A stretch of DNA of 44,743 nt from Chloroflexota bacterium (GTDB lineage Bacteria; Chloroflexota; Limnocylindria; P2-11E). Both the position numbers and the translations under genes were made by a program. The notes under the pieces were generated by a model, which searched no databases, was not told the origin of the DNA, and saw only the letters and a program-made list of their open reading frames with translations. The stretch covers positions 1 to 44,743 of the forward strand of contig VBDQ01000028.1 in the NCBI GenBank assembly GCA_005889075.1, written 5' to 3'. The first letter of the stretch is position 1. Each line of letters starts with the position of its first letter. Positions 39,770 to 44,743 of this stretch are shown here, one piece after another.

Positions 39770-40789
39770 GTGAAGCGCATCGTCCTCACGACGGTCCTCG
39801 TCTCGCTCATCGTCGGCGCCTGCGGCGGGACCGCGGCGCCCTCGCCGGCAGCCTCGGGTGGCGGAGCGACGCAAGCGCCGGAGCTGGTCAAGATCAAGGC
39901 GTCGTACGGCAACGTGACCCCGGCGAACATCGCGCCCTTCTTCGCCAAGGAGATGGGCATCTTCGCGAAGCACGGCCTCGACGTGGACCTCTCGCTCATC
40001 GATGGCGGATCGCCGTCGGCGGCCGCGCTGATAGCCGGTCAGGTCCAGTTCGCCAACTTCGGCGGCACCGAGACGATGAGCGGCGTCGCCGCGGGATCCG
40101 ACATCCTCGCGATCGCGCTCTTCGTCCCGGTGACGCCCTGGCAGCTCCTCGCCAAAAGCGACTACAAGTCGCCGGATGACCTCAAGGGCAAGGTCATCGG
40201 CGTCGCGTCAAAAGGTGGTTCGAGCGAGGTCGCGGCCGATCTTTCGCTTCAGCGTCTCAAGCTCGATCCGAACAAAGATGTCACGAAGCAGGCCTTCGGC
40301 TCCGTCGCCAATCTCACGAAGGGGATGCTCGGCGGAGCGGCGTACGCCGGGCCGGGTCACCCGCCGGACACCGTCCTCCTTCTCAAGAGCGGCTTCAAGG
40401 TGATCGTCGACCTCGCATCCGAGAAGATCCCCGCGACGGACAACTGCACCATCGTGCGTCGCTCGTACATGCAGGCGAACCGTCAGACGGTGCAGGCGTA
40501 TATCGACTCGGAGATCGAAGCCATCGCGGCCGCGAAGAAGGACAAGGCCGGTGCCGTCAAGGTCCTCGGCAAGCTTCTTCAGCTCGACGATCAGGACGCG
40601 TTGGGCCAGGCGTACGACTTCTACGTCACGCAGATCATGCCTGTCTACCCGCACGTGACGACCGAAACGTTCAACTACACAAAGGACACGCTCGCGGCGA
40701 CGAACGCGGCAGTGAAGACGCTGGACGTGACCAAGGCGATTGACGACTCGTTCGTCGCCGATGCGGAGAAGCGAGGGATCGGCAAGTAG
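39770..40789 (+). CDS. NitT/TauT-type ABC substrate-binding lipoprotein (SBP2)
   Basis: A 339-residue lipoprotein, lipidated at Cys18 (lipobox VGAC). Binding-fold landmarks are FFAKEMGIFAKHGLDVDLS, SAAALIAGQVQFANFGGTETM, DDLKGKVIGVASKGGSSEVA and LDPNKDVTKQAFG. It is clearly homologous to SBP1 and SBP3 but is the least alike of the three in the middle region (GGAAYAGPGHPPDTVLL in place of the SQPPD/DDPPN segment), which suggests a different ligand. GTG 39770 has GGAGG 7 nt upstream. First gene of the unit SBP2-ThDP enzyme-SBP3-DUF1761. Confidence 0.9.
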   Translation: MKRIVLTTVLVSLIVGACGGTAAPSPAASGGGATQAPELVKIKASYGNVTPANIAPFFAKEMGIFAKHGLDVDLSLIDGGSPSAAALIAGQVQFANFGGTETMSGVAAGSDILAIALFVPVTPWQLLAKSDYKSPDDLKGKVIGVASKGGSSEVAADLSLQRLKLDPNKDVTKQAFGSVANLTKGMLGGAAYAGPGHPPDTVLLLKSGFKVIVDLASEKIPATDNCTIVRRSYMQANRQTVQAYIDSEIEAIAAAKKDKAGAVKVLGKLLQLDDQDALGQAYDFYVTQIMPVYPHVTTETFNYTKDTLAATNAAVKTLDVTKAIDDSFVADAEKRGIGK

Positions 40790-40827
40790 CGGCGCGGCAG
40801 CGGTACGGGTCCGACGTCATCGTCGAC

Positions 40828-42531
40828 TTGCTCCGGACGTTCGGGATCGAATACGTCGCCCTGAACCCCGGAGCGTCGTATCGCGGCTTGCACGACTCGC
40901 TGGTGAACTACGGCGGCAACACGAAGCCGGAGATCATCCTCTGCACGCACGAAGAGATCGCGGTCTCCATCGCGCACGGCTACGCGAAGGTGACTGGGCG
41001 GCCGATGGCCGCGGCCGTGCACGACGTCGTCGGCCTCCTGCACGCGACGATGACCATTTACTACGCTCAGCTCGACCGCGCGCCCGTGCTCGTTCTCGGC
41101 GCGACCGGTCCCGTCGACCGCGCGAGGCGCCGGCCGTACATCGACTGGATCCACACGGCGCTCGTCAATGGAAACGCCGTGCGCGATTACACGAAGTGGG
41201 ACGACCAGCCCGCCACCGTCGCCGACTTCCCCGCCTCGTTCGCGCGCGCGTATCGGATCGCGACCACCGAGCCGTCCGGGCCCGTGTACGTCTGCTACGA
41301 CGCTGGACTTCAGGAGAGCGAGATCGAGCGGCCGATCGAGATCGCCGACGTCGCCGCGGGCGCGCGTCCGAGCCCCGTCCAGGCCGACCCCGCCGCGATC
41401 CGCAGTGCCGCTGAGCTTCTCGCCGGCGCCGAGCGTGCGGTCTTCGTGACCGAGTTCACCGGTCGGCATCCTGCGGCGGTGGGCGAGCTCGTGGGTCTGG
41501 CCGAAGAGACGGCCGCAGCGGTGATCGATCTCAACGGCCGCGTCAATTTCCCGAACCGGCACGAGCAGAACCTCACCGGCGGTGACGCGCTCGCGGAAGC
41601 CGACCTCGTCGTGCTGTTCGACGTAGGGGACTCCTCGCGAGCCCTGAACGAGCTCGACCGTCTCACCAATGAGAAGCGGACTCGCTACCGCGCCGGCACG
41701 CCGATCGTCGACATCGGCCTTGCGGAGCTGCGGCAAAGCAAGTGGGCCGAAGACCTTGGGCAGTTCCAGCCGGTGACGCTTTCGATCGTCGCCGACACGC
41801 AGCTCGCGATCCCCGCGCTCCGCGCCGCGGTCCGCCAGACCGCGCCGCGCGACCGGAGCGCGCGATGTGCCGAGCTCCGCCGCAAGCACGCGGAGATCAA
41901 GGCGCGCTGGGAAAAGGAAGCGCACGAAGACTGGGACGCGTCGCCGCTCACCGCTCCTCGCCTCGCAAGCGAGATCTGGTCGGTGATCAAGCGCGAGGAC
42001 TGGATCCTCACATCGAACACGCTCGAGGACTGGGCCCTGCGGCTCTGGGAGGTCGACGGCCCCGATCGTCATCCGGGCCGCTCGTTCGGCACGGCGACAC
42101 AGATCGGCACCTCGGTCGGGATCGGTCTCGCGTACCGCGGGACCGAGCGGCTCGTCGTCGACATCCAGCCCGACGGCGATCTCCTCTACGACCCGGGTGC
42201 GCTCTGGACGGCTGCGCACCACCGCATTCCGCTGCTCGTAGTCATGTACAACAACCGCGCCTACTACAACGACTGGGAGCATCAGCTCCGCGTCGCCAAG
42301 CATCGCGGGACGCCGAGCGAGAACGCGCGTGTCGGTCAGGAGCTCGACGATCCAGCGCCGGACTTCGCGATGCTCGCGCGCTCGTTCGGCTGGCATGCCG
42401 AAGGCCCTATCGCCGAGCCAGCCAAGGTGCGGCCGGCGCTCGAGCGCGCGCTCGAGGTGGTCCGGCACGAAAAGCGTCCCGCGCTCGTCGACACGATCGT
42501 CCGTCACCGTCAAGACAAGCGATTTCGGTAA
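40828..42531 (+). CDS. Thiamine-diphosphate-dependent enzyme (decarboxylase/synthase type)
   Basis: A ThDP enzyme of the acetolactate synthase/benzoylformate decarboxylase superfamily, 567 residues from TTG 40828. The catalytic-type Glu is E42 in CTHEEIAVSIAHGYAK. The central domain spans about 180-330, and the cofactor domain has IQPDGDLLYDP followed by VVMYNNRAYYND, the GD...NN metal-ThDP motif with Leu after Asp. Such enzymes cleave or join C-C bonds next to a 2-oxo acid. The reading frame is open and family-like upstream (QRYGSDVIVDLL), but no ATG, GTG or TTG occurs there before the stop at 40741. The true start is therefore uncertain. It lies between two binding-protein genes. Confidence 0.88.
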   Translation: MLRTFGIEYVALNPGASYRGLHDSLVNYGGNTKPEIILCTHEEIAVSIAHGYAKVTGRPMAAAVHDVVGLLHATMTIYYAQLDRAPVLVLGATGPVDRARRRPYIDWIHTALVNGNAVRDYTKWDDQPATVADFPASFARAYRIATTEPSGPVYVCYDAGLQESEIERPIEIADVAAGARPSPVQADPAAIRSAAELLAGAERAVFVTEFTGRHPAAVGELVGLAEETAAAVIDLNGRVNFPNRHEQNLTGGDALAEADLVVLFDVGDSSRALNELDRLTNEKRTRYRAGTPIVDIGLAELRQSKWAEDLGQFQPVTLSIVADTQLAIPALRAAVRQTAPRDRSARCAELRRKHAEIKARWEKEAHEDWDASPLTAPRLASEIWSVIKREDWILTSNTLEDWALRLWEVDGPDRHPGRSFGTATQIGTSVGIGLAYRGTERLVVDIQPDGDLLYDPGALWTAAHHRIPLLVVMYNNRAYYNDWEHQLRVAKHRGTPSENARVGQELDDPAPDFAMLARSFGWHAEGPIAEPAKVRPALERALEVVRHEKRPALVDTIVRHRQDKRFR

Positions 42532-42542
42532 GGGGGGACAAC

Positions 42543-43580
42543 ATGCGCAAGATCGTCACGCTCATCGCACTCTCCGCGATCTTGGTCGCAGCGTGCGGCG
42601 GCGCCACACTCGGTGGATCGTCGCAAAGCGTCGCACCGACGACCGCGGCCAGCGCGACGCCGCTCACGCCGATCGCCGTCAAGGTCGCCTACACCAACCT
42701 CAGCGGCGACAGCCTGCCCATCTGGTCGGCGATGGACGCGGGCATCTTCACCAAGAACGGCCTCACGGTCGACCTCCAGAACATCAACGGCGGCGCTCAG
42801 GGCATGGCGGCCGTGCTCTCGAACGGCGTCGAGATCGCCGGCGTCGGGGGAGCCGAGGCGCTCTCGGCGACCGCGAGCGGCGCGAAGGTGACGGTGACCG
42901 CGGTGCTCACGCCGGTCTTCCCGTACTTCCTCATGGCAGCGCCGGACATCAAGACCCCTCAGGATCTCAAGGGCAAGAAGATCGGGATCTCGAACCCCGG
43001 AGGATCGTCCGACATCGCCACCCGGCGCGCTCTGAAGGCTCTCGGCCTCGATCCCGACAAGGATGTAACGCTCGTTCCGCTCAGCTCCCACGCGCAGCGG
43101 ACCGCAGCCCTGTTCGCCGGTGCCATCTCGGCGGCCGTCGACGATCCACCCAACACCGCCGAGCTCGTCGACAGGGGGTTCCACTCGATCTACGACCTCG
43201 CCGGTCAAAAGCTCGCGACGGCGCAGACCGCGGTCGTCGTCCAGAGCTCCTTCGTCACGTCCAAGAAGGAGGCGATGCAGCGATTCATCGATTCGATCGT
43301 CGAGGCGAACGCGTGGATGAAGAAGAACAAGTCGCAGACCGTCACGATCATGAAGAAATACTTCCAGGCAAAGCCTGACGCGAAGGGGTACGAGGAGGCC
43401 ATCGACTTCTACACCGGCGAAGCGCTCGCGGCGCTTCCTTACCCGAAGCCGGAGCTCTTCGCGGCGGCGCAGGAGACGCTCAGCGCGACGAACGCCGCCG
43501 TAAAGAACGTCGATCCGAAGACGATCGTCGACGACTCGTTCGTGAAGAGCGCGGCGGATCGAGGTGTAGACAAGCGCTAG
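42543..43580 (+). CDS. NitT/TauT-type ABC substrate-binding lipoprotein (SBP3)
   Basis: A 345-residue lipoprotein (lipobox VAAC, Cys18) close to SBP1 in its landmarks: IWSAMDAGIFTKNGLTVDLQ, AAVLSNGVEIAGVGGAEALS, QDLKGKKIGISNPGGSSDIA and GLDPDKDVTLVPL. ATG 42543 has a GGGGGGA ribosome site 4-5 nt upstream and lies 11 bp after the ThDP enzyme. Like its paralogues it ends with SATNAAVK...DDSFVKSAADRGVDK. It probably feeds the same permease. Position next to the ThDP gene suggests that its ligand, or a product of it, is a 2-oxo acid or precursor (weak inference). Confidence 0.9.
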   Translation: MRKIVTLIALSAILVAACGGATLGGSSQSVAPTTAASATPLTPIAVKVAYTNLSGDSLPIWSAMDAGIFTKNGLTVDLQNINGGAQGMAAVLSNGVEIAGVGGAEALSATASGAKVTVTAVLTPVFPYFLMAAPDIKTPQDLKGKKIGISNPGGSSDIATRRALKALGLDPDKDVTLVPLSSHAQRTAALFAGAISAAVDDPPNTAELVDRGFHSIYDLAGQKLATAQTAVVVQSSFVTSKKEAMQRFIDSIVEANAWMKKNKSQTVTIMKKYFQAKPDAKGYEEAIDFYTGEALAALPYPKPELFAAAQETLSATNAAVKNVDPKTIVDDSFVKSAADRGVDKR

Positions 43581-43596
43581 TCGGGAGGTGCCTTCG

Positions 43597-44001
43597 ATGT
43601 CCGTGGACTTCGGAGTGAATTACGTGGCGGTCGTCGTGGCGGCGATCGTCGCGATCGTCATCGGATTCGTTTGGTTCTCGCCACAGGCGTTGGGCGGCCG
43701 GTGGACCGCCTACGGCGTGCCGGCGGCGCCAGCGCGGCCGGGGGGCAGCGCCGTCGCGGTCGGCGTGATCTCCGCGCTGCTCAATTCGTGGGTGATCGCG
43801 CTGCTATCGCTCAACCTGGGCGGTGCAACGATCGGCGACGGCGTCGTGCTTGGGATCCTCGTCTGGGTCGGCTTTATCGCGACCGTGACCGCGGCCGAAT
43901 TTGCTTTCCTGCGACGGCCGTGGGGAGCCTGGGTGGTGAACAACGTCCACCATCTGATCGTGCAGGTGGTTCTCGGGGCGATCGTCACCGTCTGGCGCTG
44001 A
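43597..44001 (+). CDS. DUF1761 membrane protein
   Basis: A 134-residue membrane protein with four hydrophobic segments (about 8-27, 50-75, 80-100, 112-132). WFSPQALGGRW after the first helix, the long loop and the WVVNNVHHLIVQ segment fit the DUF1761 family, which has no established function. ATG 43597 is set by GGGAGG 8 nt upstream; GTG 43588 is rejected because it overlaps that site. It lies 16 bp after SBP3, so it is probably the last gene of the SBP2 unit. Confidence 0.8.
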   Translation: MSVDFGVNYVAVVVAAIVAIVIGFVWFSPQALGGRWTAYGVPAAPARPGGSAVAVGVISALLNSWVIALLSLNLGGATIGDGVVLGILVWVGFIATVTAAEFAFLRRPWGAWVVNNVHHLIVQVVLGAIVTVWR

Positions 44002-44158
44002 GCGCCAGGTGAAAACAGACGGACCCGCGCATGCGCGAGTACGTCAAGTGCGGGACGGTGCCGTTCGCGTTCGAGCGCGACATGGCCGACTTCGGCCAGA
44101 CGAGCGCGAAGCACGTAACGCTCATGTTCGGGGTCGGCGTGCCATGCCGACAAGAGCA

Positions 44159-44179
44159 GCGCCCCCGGTCAAGGGGCGC
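44159..44179 (+). terminator. Hairpin, possible terminator of the SBP2 unit
   Basis: GCGCCCC (44159-44165) pairs perfectly with GGGGCGC (44173-44179) around a 7-nt loop. It lies about 160 bp after the DUF1761 stop. No T tract. Confidence 0.5.
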
Positions 44180-44200
44180 GAGTGCCCGGAGGCGGGCGAA

Positions 44201-44236
44201 GAAGGTGGGAGCTCGACGCGTCTAGCCCCCACCTTC
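44201..44236. terminator. Hairpin between convergent genes
   Basis: GAAGGTGGG (44201-44209) pairs with CCCACCTTC (44228-44236). The 18-nt loop can fold further through GCT/AGC and the palindrome GACGCGTC. It lies 5 bp from the stop of the minus-strand gene at 44242 and probably terminates it. Confidence 0.6.
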
Positions 44237-44241
44237 GGCGG

Positions 44242-44743
44242 CTACTGCTGGAAGAAGGCGCACCGCTCGAAGCGGATCGCTGCCGGGAAGTCCGGACCCG
44301 CGGATGAGACTGTCGTGTTCGAAAAGTGGTTTAGAGGAACGCCAGCTGAGTCATATCCCGTCACGACCCCTTGGAGCACGGCTCTGCCGGAATCGAGCCC
44401 GACGCCAGGGATCTTTTCGACGAGTCCGGTGAGAACGCCGGTCACGGGACTTCCGATGGCGGCGTTGTCCGTGTAGTACTGCGTGAGGACCGCAGGACTC
44501 GCTGTCGTGTAGGACTGCGTCGTACCTGGGCGATAGACGGTGACCTTGAGATTCGGAAATACATCGACTTCTCGAACGATGTTCCCGGTGTTGTCGTAGA
44601 AGACAGTGAAGATCTGGTCACCCTCGGCATGCACTCGGATCGGGAATCCGCAGACAGCACTGGCGCCGACGGCTGGCCCGTCGAAGGAAATAGCCTTCCG
44701 CTCCTGAAGCGGCTGATCGGCTGAGGCTATGGACTGCATCGCG
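44242..44743 (-). CDS. Secreted protein of unknown function, C-terminal part
   Basis: About 165 residues are visible, and the frame is still open at the right edge, so the gene probably starts outside the window. The visible start (MQSIASADQPLQERK) resembles the end of a signal peptide followed by a mature N-terminus. The body is rich in beta-strand pattern (FTVFYDNTGNIVREVDVFPNLKVTVYRP), with only two cysteines (in AVCGFP and FERCAFF) that could form a disulfide. No family is recognised. It is convergent with the DUF1761 gene across the hairpin region. Confidence 0.6.
   Translation of the reverse strand, partial: AMQSIASADQPLQERKAISFDGPAVGASAVCGFPIRVHAEGDQIFTVFYDNTGNIVREVDVFPNLKVTVYRPGTTQSYTTASPAVLTQYYTDNAAIGSPVTGVLTGLVEKIPGVGLDSGRAVLQGVVTGYDSAGVPLNHFSNTTVSSAGPDFPAAIRFERCAFFQQ

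Larger units (their letters stand above)
44002..44241. other. Noncoding 3' region with two hairpins
   Basis: This 240-bp stretch separates two convergent genes. I see no convincing gene; a 64-codon frame at 44031-44225 lacks a ribosome site and runs through both hairpins. The stretch most likely serves transcription termination for both sides. Confidence 0.5.

Noticed and set aside
44055-44100. GTTCGAGC-like T-loop, possible tRNA
   Set aside because: No acceptor stem, anticodon arm or CCA-side pairing can be built around it.
44031-44225. 64-codon open frame (MREYVKCGTVPFAFERD...)
   Set aside because: No ribosome site, an Arg-rich tail without pattern, and it runs through two strong hairpins. 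Treated as noncoding.

Overview
The window is 44.7 kb of compact, GC-rich bacterial chromosome with about 39 protein genes. No rRNA, tRNA, CRISPR array or insertion sequence was seen. GTG and TTG starts are common, and many neighbours overlap by 1 or 4 bp (ATGA, GTGA, TGATG). Housekeeping genes (gatC-gatA, ligA, a PcrA/UvrD helicase, groES-groEL behind a CIRCE operator) sit beside an ECF sigma/anti-sigma pair, cell-wall peptidases and a large catabolic island. A free-living high-GC bacterium is likely. Chloroflexota-like is my inference from the gene mix; no marker here proves it.

Left part (1-23 kb), mostly maintenance genes. A minus-strand operon runs gatC, gatA, a class I aminotransferase, a HEAT/AlkD-like protein and a membrane-anchored protein cut by the left edge. 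Divergent from it are an MpaB-type oxygenase-domain protein and a His-rich lipoprotein. Next come ligA, a MoxR-like AAA+ ATPase and a DinB-like protein in one operon. An MBOAT acyltransferase is paired with an SGNH-type protein, followed by a LysM-M23 peptidase and PcrA. Then follow the ECF sigma and RskA-like anti-sigma, groESL, a membrane GGDEF protein, a NUDIX hydrolase and a coiled-coil M23 peptidase.

Right part (23-44 kb), a decarboxylation island. It encodes three different UbiD-family decarboxylases, a UbiX flavin prenyltransferase, a flavin reductase, a type 2 isopentenyl-diphosphate isomerase, a double-domain class III CoA-transferase, a class II aldolase-type protein, a ThDP-dependent enzyme, three paralogous NitT/TauT-type binding lipoproteins with one permease and one ATPase, a VOC protein and a FadR-subfamily (GntR/FCD) regulator. 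Four near-identical palindromes (AATGGT-N3-ACCATT, fitting the FadR-subfamily consensus TNGTNNNACNA) lie in front of the four main transcription units, including the regulator's own gene. The island therefore looks like one regulon.

The central idea is that the island carries both the UbiD enzymes and a supply line for their cofactor, prenylated FMN: the isomerase makes DMAPP, the reductase makes reduced flavin, and UbiX joins prenyl group and flavin. The ABC system would import organic acids, possibly aromatic carboxylates, and the UbiD, CoA-transferase, ThDP and aldolase-type enzymes would process them. The substrate cannot be read from sequence. The right edge holds a DUF1761 membrane protein and a partial secreted protein.
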